A stretch of 64,000 nucleotides of DNA from Nocardioides sp. REDSEA-S33_B3 (GTDB taxonomy: Bacteria > Actinomycetota > Actinomycetes > Propionibacteriales > Nocardioidaceae), in NCBI GenBank assembly GCA_001627335.1, contig LUPK01000059.1:62001-126000 (forward strand), read 5' to 3'. Numbering within the stretch: the first letter of the stretch is position 1; each line of letters begins with the position of its first letter. This document shows positions 8,506-18,428 of the stretch, in pieces. The notes beneath the pieces are model-generated. The model made no database searches. It was not told the origin of the DNA and saw only the letters and a list, made by a program, of their open reading frames with translations. The position numbers and the translations under genes were made by a program.

Positions 8506-9411
8506 CTACAGCCGTGACGCGGCGAACGTGTCGCAGGCGTCCAGAGAGCCGCGCTCCAGCCCGACGCGGAACCACCGCATCCGCTGCTCGGCCGATCCGT
8601 GGGTCCAGGACTCCTCGGTGACCTGGCCCCGGGTGCGCTGCTGGATGCGGTCGTCACCGACGGCCGAGGCGGCCTCGAGCGCGAGCGTGATGTCCTCGTC
8701 GGTGAGCTCGCTGATCAGCACCTGGCCCGAGGCGTCCTCGGTGGTGGTGGCCGCGCGGGTCCACATGCCGGCGAGGCAGTCGGCCTGCAGCTCCAGGCGC
8801 ACCGCGTCGGAGGTCGGCCCCTGCTGGGTGCGCACCCGGGACATGTAGCCGAGCACGTTCTGGACGTGGTGGCCGTACTCGTGGGCCAGCACGTAGGCCT
8901 CCACGAACCCGCCGTCCGGCCCACCGAGCTGCCGCTCGAGCACGGAGTCGAAGAAGCCGGAGTCGAGGTAGATGCCGGCGTCGACGGGGCAGTAGAACGG
9001 CCCCACGTCCGAGGTGGCGTTCCCGCACCGGGTGGACACCGAGCCCTCGAACGTCGTCAGCGCGGAGATCGCGCGGTAGCGCGAGCCGAGCTCGTCGGAC
9101 CAGTAGTCGTGCAGGGAGTTCTCGACGCCGACCCGCGCGCAGTCCGCGGAGGAGTTGGCGTCGGCGCCCGAGTCGCACGCGGCGTACCTGTCGGTGTCGT
9201 ACGACGGGGACGACCCACCCCCGAGGTAGGACACGGCCGCGAAGATCACCACCGCCACGATGACGGCCCCGATCGAGCCGCCGCCGAGAGCGCCGCCGGG
9301 CAGACCACCGCGCCCCAACGAGCCGCTCCGACCCAGGGAGCCACGGCCACCGCCGCCACCGGAGTGCCGCGTGCGACCGGTGTCGAGCCGGGCCTTGGTG
9401 TTGAACCGCAC
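8506..9411 (-). CDS. YpfJ-type neutral zinc metallopeptidase, membrane anchored
   Basis: A 301-residue protein. The N-terminus is Arg/Gly-rich, followed by one hydrophobic segment (SIGAVIVAVVIFAAVSYLG) and an extracellular domain with the zinc site HEYGHHVQ and a downstream ELQADCLAGMW that supplies the third ligand. Four cysteines in the outer domain may form disulfides. It belongs to the putative neutral zinc metallopeptidase family; its substrates are not known. GTG 9411 is chosen over the start 30 bases upstream because a strong AAGGAGGC (9415-9422, read on the minus strand) lies directly before it. Confidence 0.88.
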   Translation of the reverse strand: MRFNTKARLDTGRTRHSGGGGGRGSLGRSGSLGRGGLPGGALGGGSIGAVIVAVVIFAAVSYLGGGSSPSYDTDRYAACDSGADANSSADCARVGVENSLHDYWSDELGSRYRAISALTTFEGSVSTRCGNATSDVGPFYCPVDAGIYLDSGFFDSVLERQLGGPDGGFVEAYVLAHEYGHHVQNVLGYMSRVRTQQGPTSDAVRLELQADCLAGMWTRAATTTEDASGQVLISELTDEDITLALEAASAVGDDRIQQRTRGQVTEESWTHGSAEQRMRWFRVGLERGSLDACDTFAASRL

Positions 9412-9500
9412 AGAGCCTCCTTGGCGTCGTGGTGACGGCATCGTGGTGACGGGCCGACGAATCGCTCGAGGCCCTGCCGCGAGCCTAGAATCGCACCACC

Positions 9501-11099
<1,599 letters not shown>

Positions 11100-11173
11100 C
11101 CGACCCCGGTGCGAGAGGGGCCGGGCGGCGACCGGTGGGGCCGCCCACCCGGTTGGTTCCTAGACTCCCGGAC

Positions 11174-11986
11174 ATGACGCCCACCGCCGTACCCCGTCCC
11201 GATGCGCAGGAGCTGGCCGCGGCCGGGCTCGCCCTCTCCGTCGAGGGGCCGGTCGCGACCGTGACCCTGGACCGCCAGGAGGTCCGCAACGCCCAGACCC
11301 CCGCGATGTGGCGGATGCTCGCCACGCTGGGGGAGTCGCTCGTCACCGACGACGCGGTGCGCGTGGTCGTGCTCCGGGGTGCCGGCAGCACGTTCTCGGC
11401 CGGCCTGGACCGGGCCATGCTCGACCCGGCCGGGGCCGGCGACGGCGTGGAGACCGTCGCCTCCCTGCTGGCCCTCGACGACGCCTCGATGTCGGCGGTG
11501 ATCGACGACTACCAGCGCGGCTTCACCTGGCTGCGCGACCCGCGCATCCTCTCGGTCGCGGCCGTGCAGGGCTACGCCGTCGGCGCCGGCTTCCAGCTCG
11601 CGCTCTCGTGCGACATGCGGGTGCTGGCCGAGGACGCCCAGCTGTGCATGAAGGAGTCGGCGCTCGGGCTCGTCCCGGACCTGACGGGAACAAAGCCGCT
11701 GGTCGAGGCCGTTGGGTACGCACGAGCACTCGAGATCTGCGTGTCGGCCCGCATGGTCGGCGCCGCGGAGGCCCTGCGGATCGGGCTGGCGCTCGAGGTG
11801 GTGCCGACCGAGGCGCTCGACGACACCATCGCGGGCCTGGTGCAGGCCCTCACCTCGGCCGCGCCGGACGCGGTCCGCGAGACCAAGGCGCTGATGCTCT
11901 CGGCGGCCGCCACGCCGCTGGAGGACCAGCGTCGTCTCGAGCGCGAGGCCCAGGCGCGGCGCTTCCGCGCCCTCGCCGGGGGCTGA
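11174..11986 (+). CDS. enoyl-CoA hydratase/isomerase family protein
   Basis: A 270-residue crotonase-fold protein. The oxyanion-hole segment is GAGSTFSAGLDR and the second conserved block is QGYAVGAGFQLALSCDMR. In bona fide hydratases the residue corresponding to Q in GAGFQLAL is the first catalytic glutamate, whereas the second glutamate is present in CMKESALGL. A single-Glu site suits isomerase, hydrolase or other crotonase chemistry as well as hydration. ATG 11174 is preferred because TAGACT (11161-11166) ends seven bases upstream. The gene stands alone between an ABC-F gene and an ABC exporter. Confidence 0.82.
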   Translation: MTPTAVPRPDAQELAAAGLALSVEGPVATVTLDRQEVRNAQTPAMWRMLATLGESLVTDDAVRVVVLRGAGSTFSAGLDRAMLDPAGAGDGVETVASLLALDDASMSAVIDDYQRGFTWLRDPRILSVAAVQGYAVGAGFQLALSCDMRVLAEDAQLCMKESALGLVPDLTGTKPLVEAVGYARALEICVSARMVGAAEALRIGLALEVVPTEALDDTIAGLVQALTSAAPDAVRETKALMLSAAATPLEDQRRLEREAQARRFRALAGG

Positions 11987-12051
11987 GCCGGGGGGACCGG
12001 TCCCTCGAGGCCCGTGCCCCACCGGGACGGCTCACAACAGCAGGAGGACAC

Positions 12052-13938
12052 GTGTCGGGGATGATGAACGCCGGGGCCGCCTGGCGGCACCTGCGCTCGG
12101 ACCGCAGCGCGCTCGACAAGCGCGTGGGCCGAGCCACCCTGCGCCGGGTGCTCGGCTTCGCCGTGCCGCACCGCCGCACCATCTCGGTGTTCCTCGCGCT
12201 CACCGTGGTCGACGCCAGCCTCGTGGTGGCCTCGCCCCTGCTGGTCCAGCGCATCGTCGACGACGGCATCCTGGACGGCAACCGGTCGTTGGTCGCCTGG
12301 TTGGCGCTGGCCATGGCCGGTCTGGCGGTCTTCACCGCGGGCATGAGCATCCTGCTCGCCTGGCTGTCGGCCCGGATCGGCGAGGGGCTGATCTACGACC
12401 TGCGCACCCAGGTCTTCGGGCACGTGCAGCGTCAGTCGATGGCGTTCTTCACCCGCACGCAGACCGGGGCCCTGGTCAGCCGCCTCAACAACGACGTCAT
12501 CGGCGCCCAGCGTGCCTTCACCAGCACCCTGTCCACGACGGTGTCCAACGCAGTGGCCGTGCTGGTCGTCGGGATCACGATGCTGGCGCTGAGCTGGCGG
12601 GTGACGCTGCTGTGCCTGGCGCTGTTCCCCCTGCTCATGGTGGCCTCGAAGTGGGTCAGCACCAGGCTGGCCGGACTGACCCGGCAGCAGATGGACGGCA
12701 ACGCCGACCTCGGCAACATGATGACCGAGCGCTTCAACGTCGGTGGCGCCCTGCTGCTCAAGCTCTTCGGCCGACGCGACGAGGAGGACGAGGCCTTCGC
12801 GTCCAAAGCCGGCCGGGTGCGCGACCTCGGTGTCCGCATCACCCTGACCACCCGGGTCTTCGGCGCCGCCATGCTCGCGGTGCCCGCGCTCGCGACGGCC
12901 CTGGTCTACGGCGTGGGCGGTCAGCTCGCCATCTCCGGGACCCTGTCGGTCGGCACCCTGCTCGCGCTCGCGACGCTGCTGCTGCGCCTGCTCGGGCCGC
13001 TGCAGGGCCTCTCGAACGTGCGCATCGACGTGATGACCGCGCTGGTCTCCTTCGAGCGGGTCTTCGAGGTGCTCGACCTGCCGTCGCTGGTCCAGGAGAA
13101 GGACGACGCCGTCGACCTGCCCCGCACCGCCGGCCGGCTCGAGCTCGACAGCGTGGACTTCACCTACCCCGGTGCCGACGAGGTGTCGCTGCCCTCGTTG
13201 GAGGGCGTGCAGCGTCCCGACGTCTCCAGTCCCGGGGGACCGGTGCTGCGCGACGTCTCCTTCGTCGCCGAGCCCGGGCAGATGGTCGCGCTGGTCGGGC
13301 CGTCGGGGGCCGGCAAGACCACGGTGACGCACCTGGTCGCCCGGCTCTACGACGTCACCGCCGGTGCGGTGCGCGTCGGAGGTGTCGACGTGCGCGACGT
13401 GTCGCTGCAGTCGCTGGAGGACGTCGTCGGCTACGTCACCCAGGACGCCCACATGTTCCACGACACCATCCGGGCCAACATGCTCTACGCGCGTCCCGGG
13501 GCGGACGACACCGAGATCTGGCGAGCCCTGGAGGCCGCCCAGGTGGCGGCCCTGGTCCGGCGGCTGCCCGAGGGCCTCGACACCGTCGTCGGGGACCGTG
13601 GCTACCGGCTGTCCGGCGGTGAGCGTCAGCGGCTCGCGATCGCGCGCCTGCTGCTCAAGGCCCCGAGCATCGTGGTGCTCGACGAGGCCACCGCCCACCT
13701 GGACTCGGAGTCCGAGGCTGCCGTGCAGCGTGCCCTGGACGCCGCGCTGGAGGGGCGCACGTCGCTGGTGATCGCGCACCGTCTCTCCACCGTGCGCGAC
13801 GCCGACCTGATCCTGGTGCTCGAGGACGGTCGGATCGCCGAACGCGGCACCCATGCCGAGCTGCTCGCCCGGGGTGGGCTGTACGCCGACCTGCACCGCA
13901 CGCAGTTCCTCGACGACACCTCGGACGCACCGGCCTGA
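12052..13938 (+). CDS. ABC exporter half-transporter (fused membrane and ATPase domains)
   Basis: A 628-residue protein with a six-helix transmembrane domain (about residues 40-330) followed by an ATPase domain. Motifs are Walker A GPSGAGKTT, signature LSGGERQRLAI, Walker B LLKAPSIVVLDEATAHLDSE and H-loop IAHRLST. Between the A-loop region (DFTYPG) and VLRDVSF there is an insert of about 20 residues, common in an actinobacterial subgroup of these exporters. GTG 12052 is chosen because AGGAGG (12042-12047) lies five bases before it, although the frame is open far upstream. Being a half-transporter it should act as a dimer; substrate unknown. Confidence 0.9.
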   Translation: MSGMMNAGAAWRHLRSDRSALDKRVGRATLRRVLGFAVPHRRTISVFLALTVVDASLVVASPLLVQRIVDDGILDGNRSLVAWLALAMAGLAVFTAGMSILLAWLSARIGEGLIYDLRTQVFGHVQRQSMAFFTRTQTGALVSRLNNDVIGAQRAFTSTLSTTVSNAVAVLVVGITMLALSWRVTLLCLALFPLLMVASKWVSTRLAGLTRQQMDGNADLGNMMTERFNVGGALLLKLFGRRDEEDEAFASKAGRVRDLGVRITLTTRVFGAAMLAVPALATALVYGVGGQLAISGTLSVGTLLALATLLLRLLGPLQGLSNVRIDVMTALVSFERVFEVLDLPSLVQEKDDAVDLPRTAGRLELDSVDFTYPGADEVSLPSLEGVQRPDVSSPGGPVLRDVSFVAEPGQMVALVGPSGAGKTTVTHLVARLYDVTAGAVRVGGVDVRDVSLQSLEDVVGYVTQDAHMFHDTIRANMLYARPGADDTEIWRALEAAQVAALVRRLPEGLDTVVGDRGYRLSGGERQRLAIARLLLKAPSIVVLDEATAHLDSESEAAVQRALDAALEGRTSLVIAHRLSTVRDADLILVLEDGRIAERGTHAELLARGGLYADLHRTQFLDDTSDAPA

Positions 13939-13960
13939 CCGGCCCCGACCCCGGCCGCGC

Positions 13961-14755
13961 TCAGTCCGCAGCGGAGGGAGCGGCGCCCGGCGTGCCGCGC
14001 GAGCTGCGCCGCGGCCGCTGGCCGCGTGGACCGCGACGGCGCTCGTCGTAGGCGAGGTAGCCGAAGCCGAACACGGCCAGGACGCCGAAGAACCACCACT
14101 GCAGCCCGTAGAAGAAGTGCGGGCCGTCGTTGAGCTCGGGCAGCTCGACCGGCTCCAGCGCGGTGGCGGGGGCCGGGTCCTCCGAGCGCAGCTCCACGAA
14201 GCCGCCGTAGACCTCGCGGTCCAGCGCCTCGCCCACCTTCTCGCTGTCGATCGCGCGCGTGGACCGGTTGCTCACGGTGGTGCTGTCGCCGGAGCCGTCG
14301 GCTCGGACGTAGCCAGACACCGTGACCGTCCCGGACGGCGGAGCGGGCACGTCGTCGGGCTCGGCGGTGCCGGCGTTCTGGGTGCGCAGCCAGCCGCGGT
14401 CGACCAGCAGCGAGGTCCCCGAGTCGGTCACCAGCGGCACCACCACGTCGACGCCCGCGATGCCGTCACGGGTGCGGTAGCGGACGATGACCGTGTCCTC
14501 GACGGCGTACTCCCCGGTGGCGGTGACGACCCGCCACTCGTCCGCCTCGCGGACCTCGCGGCCCGGCGCCAGGACGTCCGCGACGGGCGCCGGCTCCTGG
14601 GTCTCGTTGGCGCGGATGATCGCGTTGTCCGACTGCCGCTCCTCGAGCCGGTCGAACTGCCACTCACCGAGCCACCAGGCACCCCAGGACAGCAGGGCGA
14701 CGGCGAGGGCGAAGAGCAGCCACCGCCGCGACAGCAGGAAGCCGAACGAACGCAC
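13961..14755 (-). CDS. SURF1 family cytochrome oxidase assembly protein
   Basis: A 264-residue protein with a transmembrane helix near each end and an extracytoplasmic domain between, the SURF1 layout. Diagnostic features are the N-terminal helix followed by WWLGEWQFDRLEER, the LVDRGWLRT segment, and the C-terminal DGPHFFYGLQWWFFG before the second helix. SURF1 assists haem a insertion and assembly of aa3-type cytochrome c oxidase. The C-terminus ends in an Arg/Pro-rich tail. GTG start at 14755 has TAGCCT on the minus strand six bases upstream. It faces abc exporter tail-to-tail with a 22-base gap. Confidence 0.9.
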   Translation of the reverse strand: MRSFGFLLSRRWLLFALAVALLSWGAWWLGEWQFDRLEERQSDNAIIRANETQEPAPVADVLAPGREVREADEWRVVTATGEYAVEDTVIVRYRTRDGIAGVDVVVPLVTDSGTSLLVDRGWLRTQNAGTAEPDDVPAPPSGTVTVSGYVRADGSGDSTTVSNRSTRAIDSEKVGEALDREVYGGFVELRSEDPAPATALEPVELPELNDGPHFFYGLQWWFFGVLAVFGFGYLAYDERRRGPRGQRPRRSSRGTPGAAPSAAD

Positions 14756-14761
14756 GCCCCG

Positions 14762-14805
14762 AGGCTAGCGAGCCGCCGGGAACCCTCAGGCACCGGCCGT
14801 ATGCT
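14762..14805. promoter_or_regulatory. divergent SURF1/moaA promoter region
   Basis: Two -10-like hexamers face away from each other in a 57-base gap: AGGCTA at 14762-14767 (TAGCCT on the minus strand, six bases before the SURF1 GTG) and TATGCT at 14800-14805 (seven bases before the moaA ATG). Neither gene has a Shine-Dalgarno sequence, so both transcripts are probably leaderless. No Moco riboswitch fits in this space. Confidence 0.6.
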
Positions 14806-14812
14806 TGCGGCC

Positions 14813-15811
14813 ATGGTCACCCGCCCCCTCGCCGACCGCTTCGGCCGAGTCGCGACGGACCTGCGGGTCTCGCTGACCGACCGGTGCAACCTCCGCTGCA
14901 GCTACTGCATGCCCGCCGAGGGCCTCGACTGGCTCCCGGGCGAGCAGGTCCTCACCGACGACGAGGTGGTCCGGCTGATCAGGATCGCCGTGGAGCACCT
15001 CGGTGTCGACGAGGTCCGGTTCACCGGGGGAGAGCCGCTGGTGCGACGCGGCCTCGTCGACGTCGTACGCCGGACGCGGGCTCTGGGCGAGCACCTCAAC
15101 CTGTCCGCCACGACCAATGCGCTCGGGCTCGCGAGGACGGCCACGGCGCTGGCCGGGGCGGGCCTGGACCGGGTCAACGTCAGCCTGGACACGGTGCGGC
15201 GCGACACCTTCGAGACCATCACGCGGCGCGACCGCCTCAACGACGTGCTCGAGGGGCTGGCCGCCGCCCGTGACGCCGGGCTGGGCCCGGTCAAGGTCAA
15301 CGCGGTCCTGCTGCGTGGGGTCAACGACGACCAGGCGGGCGAGCTGCTGCGGTGGTGCCTCGCGGAGGGCTACCACCTGCGCTTCATCGAGCAGATGCCG
15401 CTCGATGCCCAGCACGGCTGGCACCGCGAGGCGATGGTGACCGCCGACGAGATCTTCGCGCTCCTCGAGCGCGAGTTCGTGCTGGCCCCGGCCGCCGAGC
15501 CGCGCGGCAGCGCGCCCGCCGAGCTGTTCACCGTCGACGGTGGACCGGGCACGGTCGGGGTCATCGCCTCGGTCACGCGCCCGTTCTGCGGCGACTGCGA
15601 CCGGGTCCGACTCACCGCCGACGGGCAGGTGCGCAACTGCCTCTTCGCGCGCGAGGAGTCCGACCTGCGCACCGCCATGCGCGAAGGCGCCAGCGACGAG
15701 GAGCTCGCCGACCGCTGGGTCGTGGCCATGCGCGGCAAGGCCGCCGGCCACGGCATCGACGACGAGACGTTCCTCCAGCCCACCCGGCCGATGTCCGCCA
15801 TCGGCGGCTGA
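14813..15811 (+). CDS. moaA: GTP 3',8-cyclase MoaA
   Basis: A 332-residue radical SAM enzyme that starts molybdenum cofactor synthesis by converting GTP to 3',8-cyclo-GTP. The N-terminal cluster motif is CNLRCSYC near residues 25-32, followed by FTGGEPLVR. The C-terminal second cluster site is FCGDCDRVRLTADGQVRNCLF. The C-terminus ends in Gly-Gly, as in MoaA proteins whose tail enters the active site. ATG 14813 is preferred over a much longer upstream open frame because it gives the family-typical length and follows the TATGCT box. Other Moco genes are not in the window. Confidence 0.95.
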   Translation: MVTRPLADRFGRVATDLRVSLTDRCNLRCSYCMPAEGLDWLPGEQVLTDDEVVRLIRIAVEHLGVDEVRFTGGEPLVRRGLVDVVRRTRALGEHLNLSATTNALGLARTATALAGAGLDRVNVSLDTVRRDTFETITRRDRLNDVLEGLAAARDAGLGPVKVNAVLLRGVNDDQAGELLRWCLAEGYHLRFIEQMPLDAQHGWHREAMVTADEIFALLEREFVLAPAAEPRGSAPAELFTVDGGPGTVGVIASVTRPFCGDCDRVRLTADGQVRNCLFAREESDLRTAMREGASDEELADRWVVAMRGKAAGHGIDDETFLQPTRPMSAIGG

Positions 15812-15840
15812 GCCGCACCCCCGACCGCCTGACCGCTGTC

Positions 15841-15866
15841 GAGCCGGCGTGTTGATACGCCGGTTC
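15841..15866. terminator. hairpin between convergent moaA and 15882-16103
   Basis: A 10-bp stem with one G-U pair (15841-15850 with 15857-15866, loop GTTGAT) lies 30 bases after the moaA stop and before the end of the opposing gene. It could stop transcription from both sides. Confidence 0.55.
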
Positions 15867-15881
15867 GGCATGCGGGCCGGG

Positions 15882-16103
15882 TCAGACGGTGTGGTCGGCG
15901 CCCTTCTCGTGCTCGACGACGTCACGGATGAAGCCGCGGGACCCCAGGAACGACCGCAGCGACTCGAGGTGGTCCGGGCACGCGAGCCAGGCCTTGCGGC
16001 GCTCGGGCGTGTGGATCTTCGGGTTGTTCCACAGCAGCGCGTGCGTGGCCGCCGCGCGGCAGCCCTTGCCGGAGCAGACGTCCGGCTCGTCCAGCGCGCC
16101 CAC
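15882..16103 (-). CDS. small conserved actinobacterial Cys/His protein
   Basis: A 73-residue protein with a possible metal site: CSGKGC near residues 10-15, then LACPDHLESL near 41. The core LLWNNPKIHTPERRKAW is strongly conserved among actinobacterial homologues as I recall them. Databases sometimes label relatives 'acetone carboxylase', but nothing here resembles that enzyme. The GTG start follows directly on the TGA of the upstream DUF3099 gene (TGAGTG), so the two are translationally coupled. A zinc-ribbon-like fold is inferred; function unknown. Confidence 0.75.
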   Translation of the reverse strand: MGALDEPDVCSGKGCRAAATHALLWNNPKIHTPERRKAWLACPDHLESLRSFLGSRGFIRDVVEHEKGADHTV

Positions 16104-16448
16104 TCAGCGCTCCGAGGACACGCCGAGGGGGCTCTGGGAGGAGCCCGAGCCGCCCAGGACCCGGTGGGTGAACGCGGCGTCGCGCAGGTCGTAGTCCTCC
16201 ATGCGGGTGGCCCGGACGTTGGCCAGCACCACCGCGATGTAGGGGAGCACCAGCGCGCCGGCGATGAGGATGGGCCACAGCCAGTCGATGCCGGCCAGGC
16301 CGGCGACGACCGCGCCCACGAAGCAGGCCGAGCGCAGGCTCATCGAGAGCAGGTAACGACGTTGCCGGCGGCGCAGGTCCTCGTGCGGGCTGGGCGCCGC
16401 GGAGGTGATGCGGACCGCGGTGTCGCGGTCCTCGCGCTGGCGTGCCAT
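16104..16448 (-). CDS. DUF3099 family membrane protein
   Basis: A 114-residue protein with the DUF3099 start ITSAAPSPHEDLRRRQRRYLLSM, two hydrophobic helices (about residues 38-55 and 58-78) and a short cytoplasmic tail containing RMEDYDLRDA. It is found across actinobacteria without known function. A minus-strand TAGGAT (16455-16460) lies six bases before the ATG. The stop is directly followed by the GTG of the next small gene, so the pair forms an operon. Confidence 0.82.
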   Translation of the reverse strand: MARQREDRDTAVRITSAAPSPHEDLRRRQRRYLLSMSLRSACFVGAVVAGLAGIDWLWPILIAGALVLPYIAVVLANVRATRMEDYDLRDAAFTHRVLGGSGSSQSPLGVSSER

Positions 16449-16527
16449 GCGTCGATCCTACGGGGGCGCCGGTCGACGCCCGAGGCCTCGCGGGGTGAGG
16501 AGCGCCGCACGGGAGTAGGGTCGGCGC

Positions 16528-16740
16528 GTGACGAACCGCACCTACCGCATCACCGAGATCGTCGGCACGTCCCCGGACGGGATCGACCAGGCCATCCGCA
16601 ACGGCATCGAGCGCGCCGCCCAGACGCTGCGCCACGTCGACTGGTTCGAGATGACCCAGGTCCGTGGCCAGGTCAAGGACGGCGCCGTCGAGCACTTCCA
16701 GGTGGGCCTGAAGATCGGCTTCCGCCTCGAGGACGACTGA
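16528..16740 (+). CDS. dodecin family flavin-binding protein
   Basis: A 70-residue protein covering the whole dodecin fold: YRITEIVGTSPDGIDQAIRN, then HVDWFEMTQVRGQVKDG and a final strand HFQVGLKIGFRLED. Dodecins form hollow dodecamers that bind flavins (and often CoA in bacteria) and are thought to store or buffer FMN/riboflavin. The Trp in DWFEM is the residue that stacks on the flavin in the family. GTG start, with TAGGGT (16516-16521) six bases upstream and no ribosome binding site. Confidence 0.92.
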   Translation: MTNRTYRITEIVGTSPDGIDQAIRNGIERAAQTLRHVDWFEMTQVRGQVKDGAVEHFQVGLKIGFRLEDD

Positions 16741-16860
16741 GCGACGTCGCCTCCACCGCCGGTCGACGACGGGTCGACCGGCTCCGCCGCGGTGCCCGTG
16801 ACGCGCGCTGCTGGGACGCTCATTTCGGGTACCCCTCGGTAATCACTAGCGTCGATCCGC

Positions 16861-17586
16861 GTGAGCGACGCACCAGTTCCCGAGCCCCGTTCGGTCCTCG
16901 TGACCGGAGGCAACCGCGGCATCGGCCGCGCCATCGCCGAGGCCTTCCTCGCGCAGGGTGACAAGGTCGCCGTGACCACCCGCAGCGGCGGCGCCCCCGA
17001 GGGCGCCCTCGACGTCCGCTGCGACGTCACCGACCCCGACGCCGTCGAGGCGGCCTTCGCCGAGATCGAGGCCGCGCACGGTCCGGTCGAGGTGCTGGTG
17101 GCCAACGCCGGCATCACCGCCGACACGCTGCTGCTGCGGATGAGCGAGGGCGACTGGTCCTCGGTGCTCGACACCAACCTCACCGGCTCATTCCGACTGG
17201 CCAAGCGGGCCTCGAAGGGCATGCTGCGCCTGCGGCGCGGCCGCATCGTCTTCATCTCCTCGGTCGTGGGCCTCCTCGGCTCGGCCGGGCAGGTCAACTA
17301 CGCCGCCTCCAAGGCCGGCCTGGTCGGCATGGCCCGCTCGATCGCGCGGGAGCTGGGTTCGCGCTCGATCACCGCCAACGTGGTAGCGCCGGGCTTCATC
17401 GAGACCGACATGACCGCGGTGCTCAGCGACGAGCAGAAGGACACGATCAAGTCGCAGGTGCCGCTGCAGCGGTACGGCACCACCGACGAGATCGCGAGCA
17501 CGGTGCTGTGGCTGACCGGCCCCGGCGCGACGTACGTCACCGGGGCCGTGATCCCCGTCGACGGTGGACTGGGGATGGGGCACTGA
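16861..17586 (+). CDS. fabG: 3-oxoacyl-ACP reductase FabG (MabA type)
   Basis: A 241-residue short-chain dehydrogenase with the cofactor motif TGGNRGIG near residues 16-23, NAGIT, and the catalytic Ser...Tyr-x3-Lys in SSVVGLLGSAGQVNYAASKAG. It reduces 3-oxoacyl-ACP with NADPH in type II fatty acid synthesis. Assignment as FabG rests on the adjacent enoyl-ACP reductase, an arrangement equal to mabA-inhA of mycobacteria. TAGCGT (16847-16852) precedes the GTG by eight bases. The next gene starts one base after the stop. Confidence 0.9.
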   Translation: MSDAPVPEPRSVLVTGGNRGIGRAIAEAFLAQGDKVAVTTRSGGAPEGALDVRCDVTDPDAVEAAFAEIEAAHGPVEVLVANAGITADTLLLRMSEGDWSSVLDTNLTGSFRLAKRASKGMLRLRRGRIVFISSVVGLLGSAGQVNYAASKAGLVGMARSIARELGSRSITANVVAPGFIETDMTAVLSDEQKDTIKSQVPLQRYGTTDEIASTVLWLTGPGATYVTGAVIPVDGGLGMGH

Positions 17587-17587
17587 C

Positions 17588-18370
17588 ATGGCAGGGATTC
17601 TCGAGGGCAAGCGGATCCTGGTCGCGGGCGTCACGATGGACTCCTCGATCGGCTTCGCCACCGCCAAGGTGGCCCAGGAGCAGGGCGCGACGGTCCTGAT
17701 CTCCAACTTCGGTCGGGCACTGGGCATCACCCGCCGCATCGCCAAGCGGCTGCCGGTCGAGCCGGCCGTGCTCGAGCTGGACGTGACCGACCCCGATCAC
17801 CTCGAGCGGCTCCCGGAACTGGTCCGCGAGCACCTCGGTCCCGATGCCGGGCTCGACGGGGTCGTCCACTCGATCGCCTACGGCAACCCCGAGACCCTGC
17901 TGGGCGGGAAGTTCCTCGGCGGCCCGTGGGAGGACGTCGCCCAGGCCGTGCAGGTCTCGGCGTACTCCCTGAAGTCGCTGGCCACCGCCTGCCGCCCGCT
18001 GATGGGCCAGGGCGGCTCGATCGTCGGCCTCACCTTCGACGCGACCGTGGCGTGGCCGGCGTACGACTGGATGGGCGTGGCGAAGGCCGGTCTCGAGTCG
18101 TGCTCGCGCTACCTCGCCCGCGACCTCGGCCCCGAGGGCATCCGCGTCAACCTGGTCTCCGCCGGGCCGCTGCGCACGCTGGCGGCCAAGGCGATCCCCG
18201 GGTTCACCGAGCTCGAGGACATGTGGACGACCCGGGCGCCGCTGGGCTGGGACAACACCGACCAGGAGCCCACCGCCAGGGCCGTCTGCGCCCTGCTGTC
18301 GGACTTCTTCCCGGCCACGACCGGCGAGATCGTCCACGTCGACGGCGGCTTCCACGCCATGGGCGCCTGA
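17588..18370 (+). CDS. fabI: enoyl-ACP reductase FabI/InhA
   Basis: A 260-residue NADH-dependent enoyl-ACP reductase that completes each fatty acid elongation cycle. InhA-like features are GVTMDSSIGFATAKVAQEQG near the N-terminus, the active-site block PAYDWMGVAKAGLES (Tyr and Lys of the catalytic pair), and the AGPLRTLAAKAIPGF loop that covers the substrate. ATG 17588 lies one base after the fabG stop, so the pair is one operon and translation is probably coupled. The organism group generally lacks mycolic acids, so ordinary fatty acid synthesis is the likely role. Confidence 0.93.
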   Translation: MAGILEGKRILVAGVTMDSSIGFATAKVAQEQGATVLISNFGRALGITRRIAKRLPVEPAVLELDVTDPDHLERLPELVREHLGPDAGLDGVVHSIAYGNPETLLGGKFLGGPWEDVAQAVQVSAYSLKSLATACRPLMGQGGSIVGLTFDATVAWPAYDWMGVAKAGLESCSRYLARDLGPEGIRVNLVSAGPLRTLAAKAIPGFTELEDMWTTRAPLGWDNTDQEPTARAVCALLSDFFPATTGEIVHVDGGFHAMGA

Positions 18371-18428
18371 GGCCGACGGCCGGCACCCCGCTGTTGAGCG
18401 GGGCCCTCCGGCCTGGGAGATTGGGCCC

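Noticed and set aside
11123..11146. Terminator after the ABC-F gene
   Set aside because: A 7-bp GC stem with a 10-base loop is weak in DNA of this composition, so I did not list it.
11308..12051. N-terminal extension of the ABC exporter
   Set aside because: It runs through the crotonase gene in another frame; a strong ribosome binding site fixes the start at 12052.
13853..14812. Upstream extension of MoaA
   Set aside because: It is antisense to SURF1, and MoaA proteins begin close to the CNLRCSYC motif as they do from 14813.
15882..16103. Acetone carboxylase subunit
   Set aside because: That label is sometimes attached to relatives, but a 73-residue Cys/His protein has no similarity to the enzyme's known features.
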